In this document: positions 18,413 through 26,923 of the stretch, in pieces
Position numbering within the stretch: position 1 is the stretch's first letter
Layout of the letters: each line of letters starts with the position of its first letter
Source of the DNA: G963667145 sp963667145
Lineage (GTDB): Bacteria > Cloacimonadota > Cloacimonadia > G963667145
NCBI GenBank assembly: GCA_963667145.1
Contig: OY762943.1
Coordinates: 1,475,615 to 1,539,614, forward strand
Length of the DNA stretch: 64,000 nucleotides
Reading direction: 5' to 3'
Program-made: the position numbers and the translations under genes
The notes under the pieces: model-generated
Seen by the model: only the letters and a program-made list of their open reading frames with translations
Databases searched by the model: none
Told to the model about the DNA's origin: nothing

Positions 18413-18987
18413 AAATAGAAATTCAAAATTTGCTTTCTTTATCAGCAAAAGAACATAATGCCCTTCTTGAAATTAGAAATAGTGAATATGTTCGTTTAAA
18501 AATGCGAACTATGGAAATAATTGATTTAGAGAGCCATTTAAATTGGATAAAAGGCTTAAAAAGGAAAAATATTGAATATTATGCAATAAAAAATAATGGA
18601 GTTATTGTCGGCTCCATAAATCTTTCCTCAATAGACTATATAAAGTGTAGTTGTGAATTGGGGTTTTATTTTTTGGAAGATATTTGCTCTTTTATTGTTT
18701 TTTTGAGTGTTAGTAAATTAATAGATAGGGTATTTAATAGTTTGAGATTAAAGAAAATTGTTGGTGAGGTCAAAAAAAGTAATAAAGCAGCTTTTAGATT
18801 TGATAAAAGGATTGGATTCGAAGTTTGTGGTAAAATTGAAAGAAAAGGGGAAGAAGATATTTTGCTTGTAATGACTAAAGAGGGTTGGGTTAAAAAGATG
18901 GAATCTAGGTTTATGAAAAATATTCTCAAATACATATATGAAGTTGAAATTGAGTTTAAAGAGGAAGAATTACAAAATTTTAAGTAA
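18409..18987 (+). CDS. PseH-like N-acyltransferase (GNAT)
   Basis: This 192-residue protein has a PseH-like GNAT layout: LLEIRNSEYVRLKMRT near the N-terminus, NNGVIVGSINLSSID as the central strand and VKKSNKAAFRFDKRIGFEVCG near the end. It should acylate the C4 amine of the PseC product. The next genes downstream are an acyl carrier protein and fatty-acid-type enzymes, so the acyl donor could be a hydroxyacyl-ACP and not acetyl-CoA; this is inference. The tail beyond residue 160 is lysine- and glutamate-rich. Confidence 0.78.
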   Translation: MKIEIQNLLSLSAKEHNALLEIRNSEYVRLKMRTMEIIDLESHLNWIKGLKRKNIEYYAIKNNGVIVGSINLSSIDYIKCSCELGFYFLEDICSFIVFLSVSKLIDRVFNSLRLKKIVGEVKKSNKAAFRFDKRIGFEVCGKIERKGEEDILLVMTKEGWVKKMESRFMKNILKYIYEVEIEFKEEELQNFK

Positions 18988-19104
18988 AAAAATATAGATT
19001 CCTCAATTAATGACATAATAAGAAAAGTTGAAGGTTAAAAATTTGTAATTTGTTGTTATGCAAGAGTTTTGAAGTAATTAAATTAATGTTAAAATGAGGG
19101 TAAA

Positions 19105-19329
19105 ATGGGAAAACAAGAATTTTTGAACGAACTGTTTGAAGAATTAGAAATTGAAAGTGTAGAAAAATTAACTGATGATGTAGTTTTGGATGATCTAGAA
19201 GAATTCGATTCTTTGGCGGCAATGACTATTATTGCTTTTGTTCATGAAAATTTTGATTTAAAACTGTCAGCTCAAGATATTAAAGGTCTTAAAACTGTTG
19301 GAGATTTAGTTAGCAAGGTAGGATTGTAG
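19105..19329 (+). CDS. Acyl carrier protein
   Basis: This is a small acidic protein of 74 residues with the phosphopantetheine attachment motif DSL (Ser36) at the start of helix 2. It begins a set of three genes (ACP, ketoacyl synthase III, SDR reductase) located inside the pseudaminate pathway. A 117-base gap with no gene precedes it, and a GAGGGT-like ribosome site lies before the ATG. A dedicated role in making the acyl group for the sugar is the simplest reading. It is not in a fatty-acid synthesis context. Confidence 0.88.
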   Translation: MGKQEFLNELFEELEIESVEKLTDDVVLDDLEEFDSLAAMTIIAFVHENFDLKLSAQDIKGLKTVGDLVSKVGL

Positions 19330-19334
19330 AATAT

Positions 19335-20333
19335 ATGGGTTCAAAAATAATTAAAACTGGGTATTATCTTCCTGAAAATATTCTTTCAAACGAAGACCTA
19401 GAAAAAATATTTGCTGATTTTGATTCTGCAAAGATAAGCAAGAAGATAGGAGTGAAAAATCGTCATATTGTGTCAGAAGATGAGACGGTTTTAGATTTGG
19501 CTTATCAGTCTGCATCTAATCTTTTGAACGATGAAGATAAACAAGAGATAGATTTTGTTCTTTTTTGTACGCAATCTCCTCATTATAAGTTACCTACTAC
19601 CGCTTGTATTTTGCAAGACAAACTAGGGTTGAAGAAGAGTGTTGGTGCTCTTGATTTTAACCTAGGTTGTTCTGGTTATGTTTATGGTCTCAGTGTTGCT
19701 AAAGGTTTTATTGCTGGAGGAATAGCAAAATGTGTGCTTTTGGTAGTGGCAGAGACTTATAGTAAATATTTGCATCCTAAAGATAAAGCCAACAAGGCAA
19801 TTTTTGGAGATGGAGCTGCTTGCTCTCTTATTCAAAAATCAGAAGAGGATGGTATAGGTGAGTTTGTGCTAGGCACAGATGGTGCGGGATATGACAAGCT
19901 GATAGTTAAAAATGGTGGTTCTAAAACTGTTTTTGATTTGAATGCAGAAGATTATGAGTATGGTACGGGTAATTTTAGCAATGACAATTGTCTTTTTATG
20001 AATGGTCCAGAAATTTTCAATTTTACGATAGAGAATATTCCTTCTACGATAAGTAGTTGTTTGAAGAAAAATGGTTTAACCATAGATGATGTTGATATGT
20101 TTATTTATCACCAAGCTAATAAATTTATGATTGATTATTTGCGAAAAGTACAAAAAATTCCTAAGAGCAAATGTTATGTTAATTTAGAGGAAACAGGGAA
20201 TACAGTTTCATCTTCCATTCCTATTGCTTTGTCGCAATGTCTTGAGCAGGAGTTAATTAAAAAAGGTGATAAGGTTCTTGTTGTTGGTTTTGGGGTTGGT
20301 TTGTCTTTAGCCGCAACTGTAATTACTATTTAG
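19335..20333 (+). CDS. 3-oxoacyl-ACP synthase III (FabH-like)
   Basis: This thiolase-fold condensing enzyme has 332 residues. The active-site cysteine lies in DFNLGCSGYVYGLS, the histidine in YHQANKFM and the asparagine in EETGNTVSSSIP, so the Cys-His-Asn triad is complete. It lies six bases after the ACP gene. With malonyl-ACP and acetyl-CoA it would give acetoacetyl-ACP, which the following SDR could reduce to 3-hydroxybutyryl-ACP. The chain length used is inferred, not visible. Confidence 0.9.
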   Translation: MGSKIIKTGYYLPENILSNEDLEKIFADFDSAKISKKIGVKNRHIVSEDETVLDLAYQSASNLLNDEDKQEIDFVLFCTQSPHYKLPTTACILQDKLGLKKSVGALDFNLGCSGYVYGLSVAKGFIAGGIAKCVLLVVAETYSKYLHPKDKANKAIFGDGAACSLIQKSEEDGIGEFVLGTDGAGYDKLIVKNGGSKTVFDLNAEDYEYGTGNFSNDNCLFMNGPEIFNFTIENIPSTISSCLKKNGLTIDDVDMFIYHQANKFMIDYLRKVQKIPKSKCYVNLEETGNTVSSSIPIALSQCLEQELIKKGDKVLVVGFGVGLSLAATVITI

Positions 20334-20344
20334 ATAAACTAATT

Positions 20345-21091
20345 ATGGATTTAAAAAACAAGGTTGTTGTAGTAACGGGAGCTTCTTCGGGAATCGGCAA
20401 AGCCGTATCCATCAGAGTGGCAAAAGCTGGCGGTAAAGTAGTGATGTTGGCTAGAAACATAGAAAGGTTGGAGAAAACTTTAGCTATGTTAGATGGAGAG
20501 GAGCATCTTTTCTATTCCATTGATGTAACTCAATATGAAAAATTGGAAGGTATTATATCTGATGCGGTGACTAAATTAGGTCAAATTTCTGGATTTGTGC
20601 ATTGTGCAGGAGTTGAGATGACCAAACCGCTTAAGTCTTTACGCAGCGGAGATTATGAAAAGATTTTTGCTTCTAATGTGGTTTCGGGTCTTGAATTGGT
20701 TAGGATTATAAGTAAAAAAAAGTATTTGTCTTCTTCGGCAAGTTTTATTTTTATCTCTTCTGTCATGGGGTTTTTGGGGCAAAAAGGTAATGTGGCTTAT
20801 TGCACCAGTAAATCAGCTTTGGTGTCCGCTACTAAAGCTATGGCTTTGGAGTTGGCATCTAAGGGGGTAAGAGTTAATTGTGTTTCTCCGGCTTTTATAG
20901 AGACAGAGATGGTTAGAGACTTATTTTCAACTTTAACACAGGAAGCTGTTGAGGATATAGTAAATATGCATCCCCTTGGAATTGGTAAGCCTAAAGATGT
21001 TGCAAATTTATGCAAGTTTCTTTTATCTGATGAAGCCAGATGGATTACAGGTAGTAATATGGTGATTGATGGGGGATATAGTGCGAAATAG
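20345..21091 (+). CDS. SDR oxidoreductase, FabG-like
   Basis: This is a classical short-chain dehydrogenase of 248 residues: TGASSGIGKAV for the nucleotide, the serine in FISSVMG, YCTSKSAL (YxxxK) and a C-terminal WITGSNMVIDGGYS. It is most like 3-oxoacyl-ACP reductases. As the third member of the ACP/KAS III/SDR set, it probably reduces a 3-oxoacyl-ACP to the 3-hydroxy form. It could instead act on a sugar keto group. Confidence 0.87.
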   Translation: MDLKNKVVVVTGASSGIGKAVSIRVAKAGGKVVMLARNIERLEKTLAMLDGEEHLFYSIDVTQYEKLEGIISDAVTKLGQISGFVHCAGVEMTKPLKSLRSGDYEKIFASNVVSGLELVRIISKKKYLSSSASFIFISSVMGFLGQKGNVAYCTSKSALVSATKAMALELASKGVRVNCVSPAFIETEMVRDLFSTLTQEAVEDIVNMHPLGIGKPKDVANLCKFLLSDEARWITGSNMVIDGGYSAK

Positions 21092-21215
21092 TAAGAGATT
21101 GTTATTGAATTTGGAGAATTTCAAACTAACAGAGTTATAGAATAAATTCATTTTTAAGAAAATTAAATAAAAAAAGTAAAGCGAGGGAAGTATTATGTTA
21201 GGGAGTCATTAAAAA

Positions 21216-22253
21216 ATGAAAATTAGCAATTTTGATTTAATAAATGGTGTTTATATAATAGCCGAACTTAGTGCTAATCATAATGGTAGTTTGAAAGTTG
21301 CCAAAGAGTCAATCAAGGTGGCAAAAGAAATTGGAGCAAATGCTATCAAACTTCAAACTTACACAGCTGATACTATGACTTTAAATTGTGGTAAAGATGA
21401 TTTTATGGTCAATGGTGGGACACTATGGGACGGCAAATCTCTTTATGACTTGTATGAGAAAGTACATACTCCTTGGAAATGGCACGAAGAGTTGTTTAAC
21501 TTTGCTCGAGAAGTAGGAATTGATATTTTTTCTACTCCTTTCGACAAAACAGCAGTTGATTTCTTAGAAAAATTTAATCCGTGTGCCTATAAAATAGCAT
21601 CGTTTGAAATTACAGATTATGAACTTATAAGATATACAGCATCTAAAGGTAAGCCAATCATAATTTCTACAGGAGTTGCTACTATTCAAGAGATACAAGA
21701 TGTGGTAGATATTTGCCGTCAAGAAGGCAATAATGATATTATTCTTTTGAAGTGCACCTCTGCTTATCCTGCACATTTGGATGATGCTAATTTAAGTATG
21801 ATTCCTAATTTAGCTCAAACTTTCGGAGTAGTTAGTGGATTTTCCGATCATACTATCGGCTCTACAGCTGCTATTGTAGCCGTTAGTTTGGGAGCAAAAG
21901 TAATTGAAAAACATTTTATTTTGGATAAAGCTATAGGTGGACCTGATGCAGAATTTAGTGCAGACAAGCAAGAGTTTGCAAAATACGTAAAAGATATTCG
22001 AGATGCAGAAAAACTCTTGGGCAAAATTGACTATTCTTTGAATGAAAGCAGAAAGAATAATAGAAGGTTTTCCAGAAGTTTATATGTAGCTAAAGACATT
22101 AAAAAAGGCGAAATTTTCACTGAAGAAAACATTAGAAGTGTAAGACCTGGATATGGTATGCATCCGAAATATTTAAAAGATGTTTTAGGGAGAAAAGCGA
22201 GTAAAAATATTGCGTATGGTTCTCAATTATGCTGGAATATGATAGTCAAATAA
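21216..22253 (+). CDS. pseI: Pseudaminic acid synthase
   Basis: This NeuB-family enzyme condenses the free 2,4-diacetamido sugar with phosphoenolpyruvate. It shows IIAELSANHNGSL, LQTYTADTMTL, the PseI-type LYDLYEKVHTPWKWHEELF, KIASFEITD and GFSDHTIGSTAA, and a C-terminal antifreeze-like SAF domain (SLYVAKDIKKGEIFTEENI). Its length of 345 residues is typical. The LYDLYEKVHTPWKWH segment points to pseudaminic rather than legionaminic or neuraminic acid. A 124-base gap without a gene lies upstream. Confidence 0.92.
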   Translation: MKISNFDLINGVYIIAELSANHNGSLKVAKESIKVAKEIGANAIKLQTYTADTMTLNCGKDDFMVNGGTLWDGKSLYDLYEKVHTPWKWHEELFNFAREVGIDIFSTPFDKTAVDFLEKFNPCAYKIASFEITDYELIRYTASKGKPIIISTGVATIQEIQDVVDICRQEGNNDIILLKCTSAYPAHLDDANLSMIPNLAQTFGVVSGFSDHTIGSTAAIVAVSLGAKVIEKHFILDKAIGGPDAEFSADKQEFAKYVKDIRDAEKLLGKIDYSLNESRKNNRRFSRSLYVAKDIKKGEIFTEENIRSVRPGYGMHPKYLKDVLGRKASKNIAYGSQLCWNMIVK

Positions 22254-22260
22254 GGAATTT

Positions 22261-23253
22261 ATGAAAAATTTTGAAAGAATTGAATGGATTGATGTTGCTA
22301 AAGGTATAGGTATATTGTTTATTATATTTGCTCATTGTTATATCCCAAATACTTTACCAAAAAAAATATTTTATTCTTTTCATATTCCATTATTTTTTTT
22401 CATTTCTGGATATTTACATAAAGTTAGAGCCAATAACCAATTTTTTATTAGGAAAGTAAGATTTTTATTAAAACCTTATTTCTTTTTTTCTATTATTTCA
22501 AATTTGATTTTATTTTTACATGTAAATTTTTGGAATTCTTTTTCTGTTCCTTTATTTATCCCTTATAATAAAATAGTGGGTATTTTTTATGGAATTGGGA
22601 ATGATTTATGGATGTTTAATATTACATTGTGGTTTTTGCCTTGTTTATTTTTGGTTTCAGTAGGTTTTAATTCGTTGTTACTACACATGGAAGAAAAAAA
22701 AATTTACTTTCTACTTTTGGGTAGTTCAATTGTAGGGTATATAGGTTCGAAATATTTGTATTTCTCACTGCCTTGGGGAATAGAGACAGGATTTTCTGGT
22801 ATTGTTTTTTATGGGATAGGATTTTTTGCTAAAAAAAGGAATATTAAGGTCTTAGAGGTTGATAAATTATTTATTGTTTTAATACTATTTTTTTTAAATT
22901 TTGTAACTGCTTATTTTAATTCAGAAGTTGATATGAATCTTAATAAGTTAGGCAATTATTTTCTATTTTATATTTCGGCGTTTTGTGGAGCTTTTGGAGT
23001 ATTGGGAATTTCAAAGATTTTTGTTAAGAAATTGTCATTTTTGTCTTTTTTTGGTAAAAACTCTTTAATTATTTTAGGGACACACACGGTTTTTTTAATG
23101 TTACTTCCATATTACTATGCTTATTTCACAGGAATATCTATATTTTATACAGAGAATATATTGGTTAACGGAACATACATATTTTGCATTACTTTAATTT
23201 TAGAGTTGCCTATAATTTTTTTCTTAAACAAATTTAATTATTGGTGGCGATGA
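22261..23253 (+). CDS. Membrane acyltransferase, acyltransferase_3 family
   Basis: The N-terminus IEWIDVAKGIGILFIIFAHCYIP has the R/D-x-x-KG and FAH pattern of OafA/WecH-type O-acetyltransferases, with FISGYLHK soon after. About ten hydrophobic segments follow over 330 residues, as expected for an integral inner-membrane enzyme that acylates glycans. It starts seven bases after pseI. The acceptor, perhaps the nonulosonate or a repeat-unit sugar, is unknown. Confidence 0.82.
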   Translation: MKNFERIEWIDVAKGIGILFIIFAHCYIPNTLPKKIFYSFHIPLFFFISGYLHKVRANNQFFIRKVRFLLKPYFFFSIISNLILFLHVNFWNSFSVPLFIPYNKIVGIFYGIGNDLWMFNITLWFLPCLFLVSVGFNSLLLHMEEKKIYFLLLGSSIVGYIGSKYLYFSLPWGIETGFSGIVFYGIGFFAKKRNIKVLEVDKLFIVLILFFLNFVTAYFNSEVDMNLNKLGNYFLFYISAFCGAFGVLGISKIFVKKLSFLSFFGKNSLIILGTHTVFLMLLPYYYAYFTGISIFYTENILVNGTYIFCITLILELPIIFFLNKFNYWWR

Positions 23254-23281
23254 AATTAAGATTATTAAGGATTTTTTTTAT

Positions 23282-24349
23282 ATGAATTATACTGACCTTA
23301 TTTTTACTCCTGGTCCTGTGAGGATGTTTGATTACACACTAGAGCTTGGTGCTAAACAAACACCGTATTTTAGAACGGGAGAGTTTTCTAAAGTCATTTT
23401 GGAATGCGAAAAAAATTTAATTGAAATTTTTAATGCTCCCAAAGGTTCAAGAGTGATTTTTTTAGCAGGTTCAGGGACAGCAGCTATGGAGGCATCTATC
23501 TGTAATTTTTTAAATTTTAATGATAAAGCCTTTGTTGTTAATGGAGGAGGTTTTGGTCAAAGATTTGTTGATATTTGTAAACTAAAAAAAATTAACTTTC
23601 AAGAGTATAAGGTAGTCAATAATTCCAATCGCTTTGATGATGTCATTATTGATAAAAATATTACATCTTTTTTAATTAATGGTCATGAAACTTCGATAGG
23701 GCTATTATACGATTTGTATTCTGTAGGAAAATTATGCAGGGAAAATGGTTTGTTGAATATTGTAGATGGGATTTCTATGGTAATTACTGACGAAATTGAC
23801 ATGATAGAGCAAAAAATAGATGTTTTGATTGCCAGTTCTAATAAAGGATTAGCTTTACCACCTGGACTTGCAATAATAGTTATGAATGAAAGAGCAATAG
23901 GTAGGTTAAAAGAAGCTGACTCTCTTTATTTTAATTTTAGAAACTATTTATCCAATGGCTTAAGAGGGCAAACTCCTTTTACTCCACCCGTTACTATTAT
24001 TTTACAATTGCATGAAAGATTGCGTAAAATAATGGTAACTTCTGTAAAAGAAGAAATAAAAAGAACGAAAATAATTGCTGAATATTTTAGGAATAAAATC
24101 TCTAATTTGCCATTAAAATTTTATGTTGAAAATATGCCTAATGCTATGACTACATTGGAAGTTGAGAAAAATATAGAAGTTGAAGAACTGATAGATTATC
24201 TTTGGGTAAAACATAAAATATCTGTTTGTCCCAATGGAGGAGAATTGAAAAATAGAATTTTTAGGGTATCGCACATGGGCAATATGGATAAGAAATGTAT
24301 TGATATACTTGTTGATGCTCTTAGTGATTTTTACAAGGAAAAAAAATGA
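23282..24349 (+). CDS. Class V aminotransferase, PhnW-like (2-aminoethylphosphonate type)
   Basis: This fold-I enzyme of 355 residues opens with IFTPGPVRM, then has FLAGSGTAAMEASI, the PLP aspartate in NIVDGISMV and the lysine in ASSNKGLALPPGLA, closely following 2-aminoethylphosphonate transaminases. It overlaps a nucleotidyltransferase by four bases, and a LicD protein comes next, the expected set for attaching CMP-activated aminoethylphosphonate. The enzymes that form the C-P bond (PEP mutase, phosphonopyruvate decarboxylase) are not in the window. An amino-acid-forming role cannot be excluded. Confidence 0.8.
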   Translation: MNYTDLIFTPGPVRMFDYTLELGAKQTPYFRTGEFSKVILECEKNLIEIFNAPKGSRVIFLAGSGTAAMEASICNFLNFNDKAFVVNGGGFGQRFVDICKLKKINFQEYKVVNNSNRFDDVIIDKNITSFLINGHETSIGLLYDLYSVGKLCRENGLLNIVDGISMVITDEIDMIEQKIDVLIASSNKGLALPPGLAIIVMNERAIGRLKEADSLYFNFRNYLSNGLRGQTPFTPPVTIILQLHERLRKIMVTSVKEEIKRTKIIAEYFRNKISNLPLKFYVENMPNAMTTLEVEKNIEVEELIDYLWVKHKISVCPNGGELKNRIFRVSHMGNMDKKCIDILVDALSDFYKEKK

Positions 24350-25062
24350 AAGTATTAATAATGGCAGCTGGCGTTGGAAGTAGAATTTCCAGACATCTGC
24401 ACGGACAACCTAAATGCTGTGTGGATATTGGAGGGGAGCCTTTGATTGCAAGAACATTTGAAATATTGAATAAAAAAGGGATAAATGATATTACTATTGT
24501 AACAGGCTATTCTCATGAATATATTAATAAAGCATTGCAAAAGTTTACTTACAATACAGTATTCAATCCTTTTTTTAATATTACTAATTCAGTAGCTTCA
24601 GTTTGGTTTGCAAGAGATTTTATAGAGAATTGTCAAAATTTGGTTGTTTTAAATGGTGATCTTTTTTTAGAAGAAAAAATATTGGATGTTTTATTGGAAG
24701 AAAAAAAATCACCAATACTCTTAGCTGATAGTTCTAGAATTGAAGATGCTGATTATCGCTTTACTTGGGTAAATGGTAAACTTATTAAATACGGTAAAGG
24801 GTTAACCAATGAAGAAACTACTGGTGAATATGTTGGGATTGGGAAAATTTCTGGAAGCGATATAACTTTGTTTAAGAATAGGGTTGAGGAATTTATTAAT
24901 TCTGGAAACTATGGTTGTTGGTGGGAGGATGTATTATATACTTTGATAGGGGAGAAAGATATTTATATAAAGGATATTGCGGGTGAATTTTGGGCGGAAG
25001 TTGACTATATTGAAGATTACGAAAGAATTTTAAAATACATAAAGAGTAATCATGTTTTATAA
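24346..25062 (+). CDS. Nucleotidyltransferase, PntC/LicC-like
   Basis: The 238-residue protein starts VLIMAAGVGSRISRHLHGQPKCC, the nucleotidyltransferase loop, and shows VVLNGDLFLEE (metal-binding aspartate) and AEVDYIEDYER near the end. It resembles LicC (phosphocholine) and PntC (phosphonate) cytidylyltransferases more than sugar ones. Between a PhnW-like aminotransferase and a LicD protein it most likely makes CMP-aminoethylphosphonate, or CDP-choline/ethanolamine as the alternative. Confidence 0.82.
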   Translation: MKVLIMAAGVGSRISRHLHGQPKCCVDIGGEPLIARTFEILNKKGINDITIVTGYSHEYINKALQKFTYNTVFNPFFNITNSVASVWFARDFIENCQNLVVLNGDLFLEEKILDVLLEEKKSPILLADSSRIEDADYRFTWVNGKLIKYGKGLTNEETTGEYVGIGKISGSDITLFKNRVEEFINSGNYGCWWEDVLYTLIGEKDIYIKDIAGEFWAEVDYIEDYERILKYIKSNHVL

Positions 25063-25690
25063 CTTAAGGAGATTCAAAAGTAATTTAAAGTTTTATAGAG
25101 ATAAGTTATTAAAGAGGGATTTTATCGAATATCATTATTTTCCTTTCAATTCAGATAAACCTATGCCTAAGGATGGGGACAAAGTAATGGCAAAATTTTG
25201 CACTTTATTGGAAGAATTGAATGTTAAATATCGTATTACGGATGGGACTGTTTTAGGATTATATCGTGAAGGGAAATTTATTTCTCACGATAATGATATA
25301 GATATTGATGTGTTAGGGATTGATAAATGGAAAATAATAGATAGGACATTTAAGAAAGAAGGAATGACTTTAGGCAGAAAAGCTATCTATAAGGGTAAAA
25401 TTCAGCAACTTGTTTATTATACAAAAAGTGAAATTATTTTTGATATTCTATTTTGGTATGAGAAGAGAGGGAAAGTTTTTAATTATTCGGAAAGAAATTT
25501 TGAACGTAGCCAGAATATTAAATTTTTTGATAATTTGGGAAAAATTGAATTTAAAAATAAAAACTATCCTGTACCAGCGCCAATTGAACCATGGTTAGAG
25601 TTACGTTATGGATTGGATTGGAAGATTCCTAAAACTTTCAAAGGTGATTGGAAAGAAGAGTGTTTTGATTTGAAGAAAATGGAAGAATAA
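25052..25690 (+). CDS. LicD-family phospho(no)transferase
   Basis: LicD enzymes attach phosphocholine and similar groups to glycans. The defining segment is ITDGTVLGLYREGKFISHD followed by NDIDIDV, with the metal-binding aspartates intact. It has 212 residues and overlaps the cytidylyltransferase by 11 bases. In this gene order the transferred group would be aminoethylphosphonate or a related head group activated by the preceding enzyme. The protein appears complete. Confidence 0.85.
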   Translation: MFYNLRRFKSNLKFYRDKLLKRDFIEYHYFPFNSDKPMPKDGDKVMAKFCTLLEELNVKYRITDGTVLGLYREGKFISHDNDIDIDVLGIDKWKIIDRTFKKEGMTLGRKAIYKGKIQQLVYYTKSEIIFDILFWYEKRGKVFNYSERNFERSQNIKFFDNLGKIEFKNKNYPVPAPIEPWLELRYGLDWKIPKTFKGDWKEECFDLKKMEE

Positions 25691-25717
25691 TTATATAAAG
25701 GTATATTTGCAGAAGGA

Positions 25718-26923
25718 ATGAAAAAAAATATAATTATTTATACAGTTGCAGCAATAATTACTTCTGTTTTTTCTTTTTTGTCTGTTACCATTCTGTCCCA
25801 TATGTTGTCTAAATCTGATTTTGGCATAATTGAAAATTTTACAGCTCTTTCTGCTCTTGTTACGGCTTTGATGATGTGGGGATCCAGTGTTCCATTAGTT
25901 AATTATTATTCTGGTAAATCCCATGAGCAAGAGTTTGTGATGGCTTTCAGGGGCATCTTATTGCAATCATGTTTGTTTTTTTTATTTGTTCCTTTTTGTG
26001 AGAACATTTTTTTTGGATTAAATAGACAAATAATAGTTTTGATAATAATTTTTTCCAGTATAAGTGCTTTTTCAACTATTTTCACTACGGCTTTTCAATT
26101 AGAGAAAAAATCAATAAAATATGCATTTTTTACTTCATTAATAGCTTTTTTTAGTGCCAGTTTGGGAGTAGTTTGGGTTTATTATACAAGGAGTTTTTAT
26201 GGTAGAATTTTGGCTCCAACTATTATAGCCTTTTTTGGGTTGTTTTTTTTGTATTACGACTTTGACAAACAAAAAATTATTACTTCATCATCATTTAAAA
26301 AATCTATAAAAGATTTTTATAAAATTGGTTTCCCTTTGGTTGTGGGTTTGGTTCTTTCTTGGGTTTTGGAAAAAATTGACCGAATTATGATTTCCGAAAT
26401 GATTTCTATTGAGGATTTAGGTGTTTATGGAGTAGGGTATAAGTTTGGAATGATTATTTTGTTTATTCAATCTGCTATTTCTAGAACTTGGCTTCCTTTT
26501 CTAATTGATAATGTAAATAACAAAGAGTATGTAAAAAAAACTATTTTTAAACTTTCAATTTTTCTTTTAGTAGTTACAATTATTTTTTCGTTTGTTTCTT
26601 TTTTCTATATTCAATTTTTTATAGATAAAAAGTTTGTTGCATCATGTTGGATTGCCGTTATTGTCTCTTTTGGCTATTGTTTTGATGGGATTTGGAAATT
26701 ATTTAATGGAATTTTAATTTTTGAAAATAGGTATAAATACTATACAATGCTTGTGGGTATTGCAGGTGCATGCAATGTTGTGGTAAATTATTTTGCTATA
26801 CCAAAATGGGGTATTAATGGTGCAGCAGTAGCTACTCTAATTGCTTTTATTGCGGGCATGTTTTTTAATTGGTATTATGTTAAGTTTAAGTTGAATTGGT
26901 TTAAGGTGAATAATGAAAAATAA
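25718..26923 (+). CDS. Wzx-type polysaccharide flippase
   Basis: This hydrophobic protein of 401 residues has about 12 membrane segments and a polysaccharide-transporter start (YTVAAIITSVFSFLSVTILS). It also has the LVLSWVLEKIDRIMISEM region typical of Wzx/MATE-like exporters. It should flip the lipid-linked repeat unit across the inner membrane. No Wzy is in this plus-strand block; one is in the inserted minus-strand locus. It overlaps the next gene by 11 bases. Confidence 0.85.
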   Translation: MKKNIIIYTVAAIITSVFSFLSVTILSHMLSKSDFGIIENFTALSALVTALMMWGSSVPLVNYYSGKSHEQEFVMAFRGILLQSCLFFLFVPFCENIFFGLNRQIIVLIIIFSSISAFSTIFTTAFQLEKKSIKYAFFTSLIAFFSASLGVVWVYYTRSFYGRILAPTIIAFFGLFFLYYDFDKQKIITSSSFKKSIKDFYKIGFPLVVGLVLSWVLEKIDRIMISEMISIEDLGVYGVGYKFGMIILFIQSAISRTWLPFLIDNVNNKEYVKKTIFKLSIFLLVVTIIFSFVSFFYIQFFIDKKFVASCWIAVIVSFGYCFDGIWKLFNGILIFENRYKYYTMLVGIAGACNVVVNYFAIPKWGINGAAVATLIAFIAGMFFNWYYVKFKLNWFKVNNEK

